DNA of 64,000 nucleotides, taken from positions 24,716 to 88,715 of the forward strand of contig PNKV01000019.1 of the NCBI GenBank assembly GCA_013822685.1. Direction: 5' to 3'. The stretch comes from Leptothrix sp. (in: b-proteobacteria) (GTDB lineage Bacteria; Pseudomonadota; Gammaproteobacteria; Burkholderiales; Burkholderiaceae_C). The notes under the pieces are model-generated. The model made no database searches. It had not been told where the DNA came from and was given only the letters and a program-made list of their open reading frames with translations. Positions 9,466 through 18,598 of this stretch are shown here, piece after piece; within the stretch, counting starts at the first letter, position 1, and every line of letters starts with the position of its first letter. The translations under genes were made by a program, and so were the position numbers.

Positions 9466-11508
9466 TCAGCTCATGCCTTGGTGGCGCAACAGGGCGTCGA
9501 TGCTGGGCTCGCGGCCCCGGAACGCCTTGAAATTATCCATGGCGGTGCGGCTGCCGCCGGCTTCCAGGATCGACTCACGGTAACGCCGGCCAACTTCGGG
9601 ATTCAGAACGCCAGCAGGGCCCGTGGCGGCTTCTTCAAAAGCCGCATAGGCATCCGCTGATAGCACTTCGGCCCACTTGTAACTGTAATAGCCCGCTGCG
9701 TAGCCGCCTGCAAAGATGTGTGAAAAGCTGTGTTGAAAGCGGTTGAACGCTGGCGGGATGTTGACCGCGACTTCCTTGCGCACCTCGTCGACCACGGCTT
9801 GAACCCGCTGGTCGTTGCCTGCTTCGGCATGCAGGCGCATGTCGAACAAGGAAAACTCAACCTGGCGCAGGGTGGCCATGCCGCTCTGGAAGTTCTTGGC
9901 GGCGTTCATCTTGTCGAACAGCTCGCGCGGCAGGGATTTGCCGGTGTCCACGTGGCTGGTGAGTTGCTGCACCACGTCCCATTCCCAGCAGAAGTTTTCC
10001 ATGAACTGGCTGGGCAGCTCGACCGCGTCCCACTCGACACCACTGATGCCTGACACGCCGATGTCGTCCACCTTGGTCAGCATGTGGTGCAGGCCGTGGC
10101 CGAACTCGTGGAAGAGAGTGGTCACGTCATCGTGCGTGAGCAGCGCAGGCTTGCCACCCACGCCCGAGGCGAAATTGCACACCAGGTGCGCCACGGGGGT
10201 TTGGGTCTGCTGGTTGTCAGGCCGCGTCCAGCGGCCGCGCACGTCGTCCATCCAGGCGCCGGGGCGTTTGCCTGAGCGGGCGTATAGGTCCAGGTAGAAC
10301 TGGCCGACCAGGCTGCCGGCGCGCTCGATGCGGAAGAAGCGCACCGACTCGTGCCAAACGGGGGCGCTGTCGGGCTTGATGTTCACATCGAACAAGGTTT
10401 CGATCAGCTTGAAAAGGCCGGCCAGCACCGTCGGCTCGGTGAAATATTGCTTCACCTCTTGGTCACTGAAGGCGTAGCGGGCTTCCTTGAGCTTCTCGCT
10501 GGCAAAGGCGGTGTCCCAGGCTTGCAGGTCGTTCAAGCCCAATTCGGTGCCGGCGAAATCGCGCAACTCGGCCATGTCTTTCTCGGCAAAGGGGCGGGCG
10601 CGGCGAGCCAGGTCGCGCAAAAACTCCATGACTTGTTGAGGGCTGGTGGCCATCTTGGGTACCAGGGACACGTCGGCGAAGCTGGCGTAGCCCAGCAGGG
10701 CGGCTTCTTCCTGGCGCAGGGCAATGATCTGCTGCATCAGCGGGGTGTTGTCGCGCTCGGTCGGGCCGGCTTCGCTGGCGCGGGTGGCGTAGGCGCGGTA
10801 CAGCGTTTCACGCAAGGGGCGGTGCGTGGCGTACTGCATCACCGGCAGGTAGCAGGGCATGTGCAGGGTCAGCTTGTGGCCTTCCTTGCCTTCAGCTTGC
10901 GCGGCGGCACGGGTGGCTTCGACCACATCCGCGGGCACGCCAGCCAGTTCATCGGCCGTGGCGTAGTAGCTGTACGCATCAGTGGCGTCCATCACGTGCT
11001 CAGAGAAGGCCTGCGACAGGGCGGCCTGCTGCTCCTGGATTTCGGCAAAACGCTTTTTGGCATCGCCTTGCAATTCGGCGCCACCGAGCACGAAACCACG
11101 CAGGGCGTTTTCCAGCGCGCGGTGGCGGGCAGGGCTCAGCCGCTGGCCTTCGGGCGATTGCGACAGGGCCTTGTACTTGGCGTACAGGCGTTCGTCGGCG
11201 CCCAGGCGGGTGTAAAACTCGGTCAGACGAGGCAGGTTTTCGTTGTATGCAGCCCGGATCTCCGGGGTGTCGGCTACGGAATTGAGGTGGCCCACGGCCC
11301 CCCAAGCCCGGCCCAGGCGCTCGGTGGCCACGTCCAGCAGCAGCGACAAGGTGTCGTAATCGGCCGGCACGTCGGGCCCGGTGACCTTGTCCAGCGCGGC
11401 TTCGGCCTCCTTGAGCAACACATCCATCGCCGGCGTGACATGGGCCGGTTGGATGCTTGAGAAAGCGGGCAAGCCGGAGGTGTCGAGCAGGGGATTGGGT
11501 GTGGTCAT
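9466..11508 (-). CDS. prlC: Oligopeptidase A (M3 metallopeptidase)
   Basis: A 680-residue zinc endopeptidase that degrades oligopeptides, including cleaved signal peptides, in the cytosol. The catalytic zinc motif HEFGHGLHHML is present, with the third ligand expected in SGVEWDAVELPSQFMEN downstream. The N-terminal TPAMDVLLKEAEAALDKV and the C-terminal YYSYKWAEVLSADAY match OpdA/PrlC of enterobacteria in order and length. It lies between folD (upstream, 27 bases away) and the glutaredoxin-like gene, all on the minus strand, and the three could form an operon. Confidence 0.95.
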   Translation of the reverse strand: MTTPNPLLDTSGLPAFSSIQPAHVTPAMDVLLKEAEAALDKVTGPDVPADYDTLSLLLDVATERLGRAWGAVGHLNSVADTPEIRAAYNENLPRLTEFYTRLGADERLYAKYKALSQSPEGQRLSPARHRALENALRGFVLGGAELQGDAKKRFAEIQEQQAALSQAFSEHVMDATDAYSYYATADELAGVPADVVEATRAAAQAEGKEGHKLTLHMPCYLPVMQYATHRPLRETLYRAYATRASEAGPTERDNTPLMQQIIALRQEEAALLGYASFADVSLVPKMATSPQQVMEFLRDLARRARPFAEKDMAELRDFAGTELGLNDLQAWDTAFASEKLKEARYAFSDQEVKQYFTEPTVLAGLFKLIETLFDVNIKPDSAPVWHESVRFFRIERAGSLVGQFYLDLYARSGKRPGAWMDDVRGRWTRPDNQQTQTPVAHLVCNFASGVGGKPALLTHDDVTTLFHEFGHGLHHMLTKVDDIGVSGISGVEWDAVELPSQFMENFCWEWDVVQQLTSHVDTGKSLPRELFDKMNAAKNFQSGMATLRQVEFSLFDMRLHAEAGNDQRVQAVVDEVRKEVAVNIPPAFNRFQHSFSHIFAGGYAAGYYSYKWAEVLSADAYAAFEEAATGPAGVLNPEVGRRYRESILEAGGSRTAMDNFKAFRGREPSIDALLRHQGMS

Positions 11509-11535
11509 GGGCGTTGGGTATAGGTTACAGGCGAG

Positions 11536-12381
11536 TTAAAGGCGCTCGGCAGCTTCGATGGTGTTGACCAGCAGCATGGTGATGGTCATGGGGCCGACAC
11601 CGCCCGGCACGGGGGTGATCCAGCTGGCCACTTCCTTGACGCCGGCAAAATCGACGTCGCCACACAGCTTGCCTTCATCATCGCGGTTCATGCCGACATC
11701 GATCACGACGGCCCCGGGCTTGACCATGTCGGCCGTGAGTACATTGCGCTTGCCCACGGCGGCCACCACCACGTCGGCTTGGCGGGTGTGGTAGGCCAGA
11801 TCCGGGGTTGCACTGTGGCAGATGGTGACGGTGGCGCTGGATTGCAAGAGCATCATGGCCATGGGTTTGCCGACGATGTTGCTGCGGCCGATGACCACGG
11901 CGTGCTTGCCGCGCAGGTCATAGCCAATGGATTCGAGCATCTTCATGCAGCCATAGGGGGTGCAGGCTTTGAAGCCAGGCTCGCCCACCATCAGGGCGCC
12001 AGCGCTGGCCACGTGGAAGCCATCCACATCCTTCAATGGGGAAATGGATTCGATGACCTTGTGGTCGTCGATGTGCTTGGGCAGGGGCAACTGCACCAGG
12101 ATGCCGTGGATGGACGGGTCGTTGTTCAGTGCCTCGACGCGGGCCAGCAATTCGGCCTCGGTCATGGTGGCGGGGTATTTTTCGAGCACCGAATGGAGGC
12201 CTGCGTCTTCACAGGCCTTGACCTTGTTGCGCACATAGACCTGGCTGGCCGGGTTCTCGCCGACGAGGATCACGGCCAGGCCAGGCGTGATGCCTTTTTC
12301 GGTGAGCGCGGCGGCGCGAACGGCCACCTGGGCGCGGAGTTGCTTGGACAGGGCGTTGCCGTCGATCAGTTGTGCGGTCAT
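11536..12381 (-). CDS. folD: Bifunctional methylene-THF dehydrogenase/cyclohydrolase
   Basis: Interconverts 5,10-methylene-, methenyl- and 10-formyl-tetrahydrofolate using NADP. The 281-residue product carries the family motifs in order: [18 protein letters not shown] with the catalytic Tyr and Lys, [24 protein letters not shown], the nucleotide loop [14 protein letters not shown], and [14 protein letters not shown] near the C-terminus. Its start is 41 bases from the end of the regulator terminator that lies upstream, so transcription likely begins in the gap 12382-12420 on the minus strand. Confidence 0.96.
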   Translation of the reverse strand: MTAQLIDGNALSKQLRAQVAVRAAALTEKGITPGLAVILVGENPASQVYVRNKVKACEDAGLHSVLEKYPATMTEAELLARVEALNNDPSIHGILVQLPLPKHIDDHKVIESISPLKDVDGFHVASAGALMVGEPGFKACTPYGCMKMLESIGYDLRGKHAVVIGRSNIVGKPMAMMLLQSSATVTICHSATPDLAYHTRQADVVVAAVGKRNVLTADMVKPGAVVIDVGMNRDDEGKLCGDVDFAGVKEVASWITPVPGGVGPMTITMLLVNTIEAAERL

Positions 12382-12421
12382 GGGGCGGTCTGCAATTCAG
12401 TCAAAAAGGGGCGAAAGAACG

Positions 12422-12446
12422 AAAAAGGCCGCACTGAGGCGGCCTT
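12422..12446 (-). terminator. Rho-independent terminator after response regulator gene
   Basis: Reading the minus strand, AAGGCCGC and GCGGCCTT form an 8-bp stem around a six-base loop (12425-12446), followed by a run of five T. It lies about 50 bases after the stop of the FixJ-type regulator gene at 12495 and before folD. A second hairpin, GAGAGG/CCTCTC (12457-12474), lies between the stop and this terminator. Stem, GC content and T-tract are all typical. Confidence 0.8.
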
Positions 12447-12494
12447 GCTTGCGCGCGAGAGGGGAAGACCTCTCACAGGCCTTGTTGCCTCACA

Positions 12495-13139
12495 TCAGGG
12501 CTTGGCGGGCGCGTTGGCCGGCTGGCCGCTGGCGCCCAGGGCGATCTTGAGCAGATCGGCCACGGTGTTGGCGTTGAGCTTTTCCATCACATTGGCGCGG
12601 TGGGCTTCCACCGTCTTGATGCTGATGCCCAGGTCGTCGGCGATCTGCTTGTTCAGGCGGCCGGCCACGATGCGCTCCAGCACTTGCGCTTCACGCGTGG
12701 TCAGGCGGGACAGCAGGGCTTCTCGGCTGGCGGCTTCTTGCGAGCTGGAGAAGGCGGTGCGGGCTTCGTCGAGCATGCGCTCGACCAGGGCCACCAGGGC
12801 GTCTTCTTTGAACGGCTTTTCGATGAAGTCCATCGCACCTTTTTTCATGGTGTTCACGGCCATCGGCACGTCGCCGTGGCCGGTGATGAACACGATGGGG
12901 AGGGGCGATTTGCGCTCGAGGAGCTTGTCTTGAAGTTCCAGGCCGCTCATGCCGTCCATGCGGATGTCGGCGATCAGGCAGGCCACTTCACGAGGGTCGA
13001 ACCGGGCCAGGAAGGATTCGGCCGAGTCAAAGCACCGCACCCGGTAGTCTTTGCCTTCGAGCAGCCATTGCAGCGAATCGCGCACGGCCTCGTCGTCATC
13101 GACCACATACACAGTGCCTTTTTTGGGGATCAGACTCAT
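12495..13139 (-). CDS. FixJ/NarL-type response regulator
   Basis: A 214-residue two-component regulator: a receiver domain (residues 1-125; acidic pair in VYVVDDDEAVRDSL, phospho-acceptor Asp in CLIADIRMDGMSG, conserved Lys in IEKPFKEDAL) and a C-terminal LuxR-type helix-turn-helix (about 145-205; LTTREAQVLERIVAGRLNKQ). The layout is that of FixJ/DctR-type activators. Its ATG overlaps the stop of the upstream sensor gene by four bases, so the pair is translationally coupled and almost certainly cognate. The position divergent from aceE suggests, but does not prove, a role in pyruvate or carboxylate control. Confidence 0.92.
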   Translation of the reverse strand: MSLIPKKGTVYVVDDDEAVRDSLQWLLEGKDYRVRCFDSAESFLARFDPREVACLIADIRMDGMSGLELQDKLLERKSPLPIVFITGHGDVPMAVNTMKKGAMDFIEKPFKEDALVALVERMLDEARTAFSSSQEAASREALLSRLTTREAQVLERIVAGRLNKQIADDLGISIKTVEAHRANVMEKLNANTVADLLKIALGASGQPANAPAKP

Positions 13140-15718
13140 GGGTTATCGGCTAGCAAGTCGTTGGAGGGAGGGGTGATCGAATCGGAGAAATCCGAGGCAC
13201 CACTGCTGTCGACCGGGAGGGTGAAAGTGAACTTGCACCCCATCACCGTGGGACCATTGTAGATGTTCTCGGCGCCAATGCGACCGTGGTGTGACTCGAT
13301 GATGGACCGGCACAGGCTCAGGCCAATCCCCAGGCCTTCGGCCTTGGATGAGTGGAAGGCCTCGAACAGGCGGCTGCTCATCTCTTCTTTCATGCCCGGG
13401 CCGGCGTCGGTGACGGTGAATTCGACCACCTGGCCCTGGTCTTCCGTCTTGCGCAATTGCACGCGCAGATCAACGTGGCGGCGCGACTGTGGCATTTGCG
13501 CCGAATCGATGGCCTCGGCGGCGTTTTTGAGCAAGTTCAGCAACACCTGTTCGATCAGGATGGGGTCGACCATCAGGGTGGGCAGGCGCTGCGCGATGGT
13601 GCTGTTGAGCGTGACGCGGCGGCGGCGCATCTCGAACCCGGCCAATTCCAGCACGGCTTCGATGATGTCGCGGGCGCGTGCGGGCTGGCGTTGTGGCTCG
13701 CTGCGCTTCACGAACTGGCGGATGCGGTGGATGATCTGGCCGGCACGCTGGGCTTGGCGCGAAGTCTTCTCCAGCGCCTCGATCAGGCCTTCGTTGGCGA
13801 TGCTGCCCGACTTGATCCGGCTGACCATGCCGCTGCAGTAGTTGGAGATGGCGGCCAGCGGCTGGTTCAGCTCGTGCGCCACGGTGGAGGCCATTTCGCC
13901 CATGGTGATCAAACGGCTGGTGAACTGGGCTTTTTCGGCCTGGCGCGCGGCGGCTTCCTCGCCCTGGCGGCGTGCCGTGATGTCAGTGGCGATCAGCATT
14001 TGCGCCAGGTGGCCGTCGGTCCACTGGATATAACGGGCCCGCACATCGAACCACTTCTGGGCCGATTCCATGTAGATGTCGCGGGCATCCACGCCGGCGG
14101 CGGTCAGCTCTTGCGTGGGCAGGTTGCCGAAGTTGTCCACGGATTCGTCACCGTCGGCCAGATCTGCGGGGTCGAATTCACCACCCGTCAGCTCGGAGTG
14201 GGCGCCCGGATTGGCGCCGAACCACAGGCGGTAAGAGCGGTTCGCAAACAGCAGCTCGCCGCGTTGCACCGAGACCACGGACACGGCGGCGTCCAAGCCT
14301 TCCAGCACGGTGGTGAAGCGCTCGTGCGCGGCCGTGAGCTGGTCACGCACCCGCTTGGCTTCGGTGATGTTGGTGACGGAGGTCATCCAGCCGGTCTGGT
14401 TGCCTTGCGAGTCGATCAGCGGCGACACGTACATGCGGGCGTCGAACTGGCTCAGGTCACGGCGTTGCATGACCACTTCAACGCCGCCAGTCGGGCTGCG
14501 GCCCAGCAGCTCTTGCTGGAACATGCGGTTGAACTCGTCCAGCCGGTCTTTGGGCCAATAAGGGTAGGGCGGCACGCAGCCGATCAGTTCTTCTTCCGCG
14601 AAGCCGGTCATGGCGCAAAAGGCGGGGTTCACATAGGTGATGCGGCCTTCCAGGTCGATGGTGCGCATGCCGGTGAGCATGGAGTTTTCCATCGCCCTGC
14701 GGAAATTGGTCTCCTGCACCAGCGTTTTCTGGATCTGGGCGCGACGGCGCATGTGGCGCAGCGTGCCCACCAGCGTCCACACCGTCAGGGCCGACAGGGC
14801 CACCACCATCCAGAACAGGGTGTTGCCGACCAGGTTGGTCGAGGTGCGGAAGCCCATGCCGCGCAGGATCAGGCCGTTGCCCACGGGCGTGACGATCACT
14901 TCATGCACGAAGGTGGGCTTGGCCGAGCCTTCGGCCGAGGTGCTGACCGTGTTGGTGAGCACTTCGCCGCCAAACTGGACCAGGCTCATCGCGTGTCGGC
15001 TGACGATTTCCCGGGGCACCATGTAGCGCATCAGCGCCTCAAGCGAATACTCGGCCGACAGGGTGCCGATGAAGCCGGTACTGTCAATCAGGGGGACCTG
15101 GATCTGGATGACCCGCACCGCCAGGCCGTTGATGTAAGGCTGCGAATAGACCGGCTGACTGCGCTCCTTGGCCAGCTTGAATGCGCTTTTGGGGGCTTGA
15201 ACGCCGCGCAAGGGGTCGTAGGACGACAGGTTGGCGTAAGGGTCCAGGTTCAAGCCCTGCGGCGCGGGCAGGTACAGGTTCATGGCGGCGTGCGCGGCCT
15301 TGACGGTTTCATCGGCCTGCGTCCAGGCCACGCTGATGACCTCTGGGCGGGCCCGCACAAAATCGCTGGCCTGCGACATGAATTGCTCGGAGTTCACCGC
15401 CTTGATGCTGATTTCGCGGGCCAGGCGCAGCAGTTGCTCCTGGCTTTCAATCATGCGCATGCGGATTTGTTGCTGCACGACCTCGGTGTCGCGTTTCACC
15501 GACTCTTGTTCACGCTCAAGCTCTTCGTTGCGCAGGTACCAGAAGGCCACGATGATGGCGGCCAAAAACAACAGCACCGAGACCAGCGGCCCCAGGGTGG
15601 CGTACCGGTCTTGCTGGTTGGGCGACTGCTTGCGCCACCACTGCCAGAAGAAGCGGTTGGAGTTTCCGGCCCCGGGGGTGCGTGAGGCGGCGGTGGACAA
15701 GGATGAGCGAGACGGCAT
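13136..15718 (-). CDS. Membrane PAS sensor histidine kinase
   Basis: An 860-residue sensor kinase. A first membrane helix (about residues 43-62, LGPLVSVLLFLAAIIVAFWYL) and a second near 300-320 bracket a periplasmic sensing region of roughly 240 residues. Two PAS regions follow (about 335-450 with ITYVNPAFCAMTGFAEEEL, and 465-590), then the HisKA helix with His in MASTVAHELNQPLAAISNY and an HATPase domain ending in GLGIGLSLCRSIIESHHGRI. The layout resembles DctB/FixL-type kinases that sense external carboxylates. It is translationally coupled to the FixJ-type regulator and lies divergent from aceE with a 160-base shared promoter gap. The ligand is unknown. Confidence 0.9.
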   Translation of the reverse strand: MPSRSSLSTAASRTPGAGNSNRFFWQWWRKQSPNQQDRYATLGPLVSVLLFLAAIIVAFWYLRNEELEREQESVKRDTEVVQQQIRMRMIESQEQLLRLAREISIKAVNSEQFMSQASDFVRARPEVISVAWTQADETVKAAHAAMNLYLPAPQGLNLDPYANLSSYDPLRGVQAPKSAFKLAKERSQPVYSQPYINGLAVRVIQIQVPLIDSTGFIGTLSAEYSLEALMRYMVPREIVSRHAMSLVQFGGEVLTNTVSTSAEGSAKPTFVHEVIVTPVGNGLILRGMGFRTSTNLVGNTLFWMVVALSALTVWTLVGTLRHMRRRAQIQKTLVQETNFRRAMENSMLTGMRTIDLEGRITYVNPAFCAMTGFAEEELIGCVPPYPYWPKDRLDEFNRMFQQELLGRSPTGGVEVVMQRRDLSQFDARMYVSPLIDSQGNQTGWMTSVTNITEAKRVRDQLTAAHERFTTVLEGLDAAVSVVSVQRGELLFANRSYRLWFGANPGAHSELTGGEFDPADLADGDESVDNFGNLPTQELTAAGVDARDIYMESAQKWFDVRARYIQWTDGHLAQMLIATDITARRQGEEAAARQAEKAQFTSRLITMGEMASTVAHELNQPLAAISNYCSGMVSRIKSGSIANEGLIEALEKTSRQAQRAGQIIHRIRQFVKRSEPQRQPARARDIIEAVLELAGFEMRRRRVTLNSTIAQRLPTLMVDPILIEQVLLNLLKNAAEAIDSAQMPQSRRHVDLRVQLRKTEDQGQVVEFTVTDAGPGMKEEMSSRLFEAFHSSKAEGLGIGLSLCRSIIESHHGRIGAENIYNGPTVMGCKFTFTLPVDSSGASDFSDSITPPSNDLLADNP

Positions 15719-15878
15719 CTAGTGATTATCCGTGTGGTCTCCCACAATCGACGTGCTGCTTGAGAACAGGTGCAATCCCGATTCAATTCCAGCGTTAAGG
15801 ATTCACTCTAATCACCCCACTCACTCAGGGGATGGCTGATACTCATGACACTGGTACATACCAACGGAGACCCTGCTT

Positions 15879-18578
15879 ATGTCCGCTGCCGATGCGCTGC
15901 CGTCTGCTTCCATGGATCTTGACCCGGAAGAGACACGCGAATGGCTTGACGCCTTGTCGGGTGTCATCGAAACCGAGGGTCGCGGCCGTGCCCACGACCT
16001 GCTTGAACAGCTGTTGGACCATGCCCGCCAGGCCGGTATCGACCTGCCGTTTTCGGCCAACACCGCCTATGTGAACACCATTGGGGTTCAAGACGAAGCC
16101 CAGTTTCCCGGCAACATGGAGATCGAAGAGCGCCTGCGCGCCTTCATGCGCTGGAACGCGCTGGCCATGGTGGTGCGGGCCAACCGGCACGAGCCACCCG
16201 ATGGCGGTGACCTGGGCGGGCACATCTCGTCCTTCGCGTCGCTGGCGACCATGCTTGGCTGTGGCTTCAACCACTTCTGGCATGCCGAGCACGAAGGCCA
16301 TGGCGGCGATCTGCTCTACATACAAGGTCACTCGGCGCCCGGCATTTACGCCCGCGCCTTCATGGAGGGCCGCATCACCGAAGACCAGTTGCTCAACTTC
16401 CGCCAGGAAGTGGGCGGCAAGGGCCTGTCGAGCTACCCGCATCCCAAGCTGATGCCCGAGTTCTGGCAGTTCCCGACCGTGTCGATGGGCCTGGGCCCGA
16501 TCATGGCGATCTACCAGGCGCGCTTTTTGAAGTACCTGCACGCCCGTGGCATCGCCGACACCTCCAACCGCAAGGTCTGGGTGTTCTGCGGCGACGGTGA
16601 GATGGACGAACCAGAATCGCTGGGCGCCATCGGCCTCGCCTCACGGGAAAAGCTCGACAACCTCATCTTCGTCGTCAACTGCAATCTGCAGCGCCTGGAC
16701 GGCCCGGTGCGCGGCAACGGCAAGATCGTGCAAGAGCTGGAAGGCGAGTTCCGCGGTGCGGGCTGGAACGTGATCAAGCTGCTGTGGGGCGGCTATTGGG
16801 ATCCGCTCTTGGCGCGCGACAGGGAAGGCTTGCTGCGCAAGGTCATGATGGACATGGTCGATGGCGACTACCAGGCCTGCAAGGCCAATGACGGCGCGTT
16901 CGTGCGGCAACACTTTTTCGGGCGCAACCCCAAGGTGGCCGAGATGGTGGCCAAGATGTCTGACGACGACATCTGGCGCCTTAACCGCGGCGGGCATGAC
17001 CCGCAGAAGGTGTACGCGGCCTACCATGCGGCCGCGAACCACACCGGCCAGCCCACCGTGCTGCTGATCAAGACCGTCAAGGGTTTTGGCATGGGCAAGA
17101 GCGGTGAGGGCAAGAACACCGCGCACCAGACCAAGAAGCTGACCGAGGAGGACATCAAAACCTTCCGCGACCGCTTCAACATCCCCATCACCGACGAAGA
17201 CCTGCCCAAGATCCCCTTCTACAAGCCGGCCGAACACACGCCGGAAATGGAATACCTGCACGCCCGCCGCAAGGCCCTGGGCGGCTACCTGCCCCAGCGC
17301 CGCGTCAAGGCTGATGAGCAGTTGGTGGTGCCTGAGTTGGCGGCCTTCAAGACCGTGTTGGATGCCACCGCCGAAGGGCGTGAGATCTCGACCACACAAG
17401 CGTTTGTGCGCTGCCTGACGCCTTTGCTGCGCGATGCCCAACTGGGCCCGCGAGTCGTGCCCATCCTGGTGGACGAAGCCCGCACCTTTGGCATGGAAGG
17501 CCTGTTCCGCCAGATCGGTATCTATGCGCCGGAAGGCCAGAAGTACACCCCGGTCGACCGCGACCAGGTGAGCTACTACCGCGAAGACAAGGCCGGCCAG
17601 ATCCTGCAAGAAGGCATCAACGAAGCCGGTGGCATGAGTTCGTGGATCGCGGCGGCCACGTCGTACTCCACCAACAACCGGATCATGATCCCGTTCTACG
17701 TGTACTACTCGATGTTCGGGCTGCAGCGCGTGGGCGACCTGGCCTGGGCGGCGGGTGACATGCAGGCGCGTGGCTTCCTGCTGGGTGGCACGTCGGGCCG
17801 CACCACGCTGAATGGCGAAGGCCTGCAGCACGAAGACGGCCACAGCCAACTGGTGGCCTCAACGATCCCGAACTGCCTGAGTTACGACCCGACCTTCGCG
17901 CACGAGGTGGCGGTGATCGTGCAGCATGGCTTGAAGCGCATGGTCGAGCAGCAGGAAAACGTTTTCTATTACCTGACCTTGTTGAACGAGAACTACAGCC
18001 AGCCCGGCCTGCGTGAAGGCACCGAGGCAGAGATCATCAAGGGCATGTATTTGCTGCAGGAAGGCGCCAAGAAGACGCCGCGCGTGAACCTGCTGGGTTC
18101 GGGCTCGATCCTGCGCGAATCGGTGGCGGCGCGTGAGCTGCTGGAGGCGGACTGGGGCGTGGCCGCCAATGTGTGGAGCTGCCCCAGTTTCAACGAACTG
18201 GCACGTGATGGCCAGGACACCGAGCGCTGGAATTTGCTGCACCCCACCGAAGCACCGCGCGTGTCTTTCGTGGCGCAACAACTGGCGCCGCACAACGGCC
18301 CAGTCATCGCCTCGACCGATTACGTCAAGACCTTCGCCGAGCAGATCCGCGCCTACATCCCCAAGGGCCGCACCTACAAAGTGCTGGGCACCGATGGCTT
18401 TGGCCGCAGTGATTTCCGCTACCGCTTGCGCGAGCACTTCGAGGTCAACCGCCACTACATCGTGGTGGCCGCGCTCAAGGCCTTGTCGGAAGATGGCAGC
18501 GTGCCTGTGGCCAAGGTGGCCGAGGCCATCGCGCGCTACAAGATCGACGCCGACAAGATCAACCCGCTCTACGCTTGA
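15879..18578 (+). CDS. aceE: Pyruvate dehydrogenase E1, homodimeric type
   Basis: Thiamine-diphosphate-dependent E1 of the pyruvate dehydrogenase complex; decarboxylates pyruvate and acetylates the lipoyl groups of E2. The 899-residue product has the AceE layout: the N-terminal ETREWLDALSGVIETEG, GGHISSFASLATMLGCGFNHF, the thiamine/magnesium motif GDGEMDEPESLGAIGLASRE followed by NCNLQRLDGPVRGN, and the C-terminal transketolase-like half with GTDGFGRSDFR. GGAG lies in front of ATG 15879. It heads the aceE-aceF-lpdA operon, and aceF starts 20 bases after its stop. Confidence 0.97.
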   Translation: MSAADALPSASMDLDPEETREWLDALSGVIETEGRGRAHDLLEQLLDHARQAGIDLPFSANTAYVNTIGVQDEAQFPGNMEIEERLRAFMRWNALAMVVRANRHEPPDGGDLGGHISSFASLATMLGCGFNHFWHAEHEGHGGDLLYIQGHSAPGIYARAFMEGRITEDQLLNFRQEVGGKGLSSYPHPKLMPEFWQFPTVSMGLGPIMAIYQARFLKYLHARGIADTSNRKVWVFCGDGEMDEPESLGAIGLASREKLDNLIFVVNCNLQRLDGPVRGNGKIVQELEGEFRGAGWNVIKLLWGGYWDPLLARDREGLLRKVMMDMVDGDYQACKANDGAFVRQHFFGRNPKVAEMVAKMSDDDIWRLNRGGHDPQKVYAAYHAAANHTGQPTVLLIKTVKGFGMGKSGEGKNTAHQTKKLTEEDIKTFRDRFNIPITDEDLPKIPFYKPAEHTPEMEYLHARRKALGGYLPQRRVKADEQLVVPELAAFKTVLDATAEGREISTTQAFVRCLTPLLRDAQLGPRVVPILVDEARTFGMEGLFRQIGIYAPEGQKYTPVDRDQVSYYREDKAGQILQEGINEAGGMSSWIAAATSYSTNNRIMIPFYVYYSMFGLQRVGDLAWAAGDMQARGFLLGGTSGRTTLNGEGLQHEDGHSQLVASTIPNCLSYDPTFAHEVAVIVQHGLKRMVEQQENVFYYLTLLNENYSQPGLREGTEAEIIKGMYLLQEGAKKTPRVNLLGSGSILRESVAARELLEADWGVAANVWSCPSFNELARDGQDTERWNLLHPTEAPRVSFVAQQLAPHNGPVIASTDYVKTFAEQIRAYIPKGRTYKVLGTDGFGRSDFRYRLREHFEVNRHYIVVAALKALSEDGSVPVAKVAEAIARYKIDADKINPLYA

Positions 18579-18598
18579 TGCACTTGAGGCAGCACTGA

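Noticed and set aside
13352..15685. 777-residue open frame antisense to the sensor kinase gene
   Set aside because: The opposite strand encodes clear PAS, HisKA and HATPase domains. The antisense product is His/Gly/Ala-rich without any domain, a common effect of GC-rich codon use.
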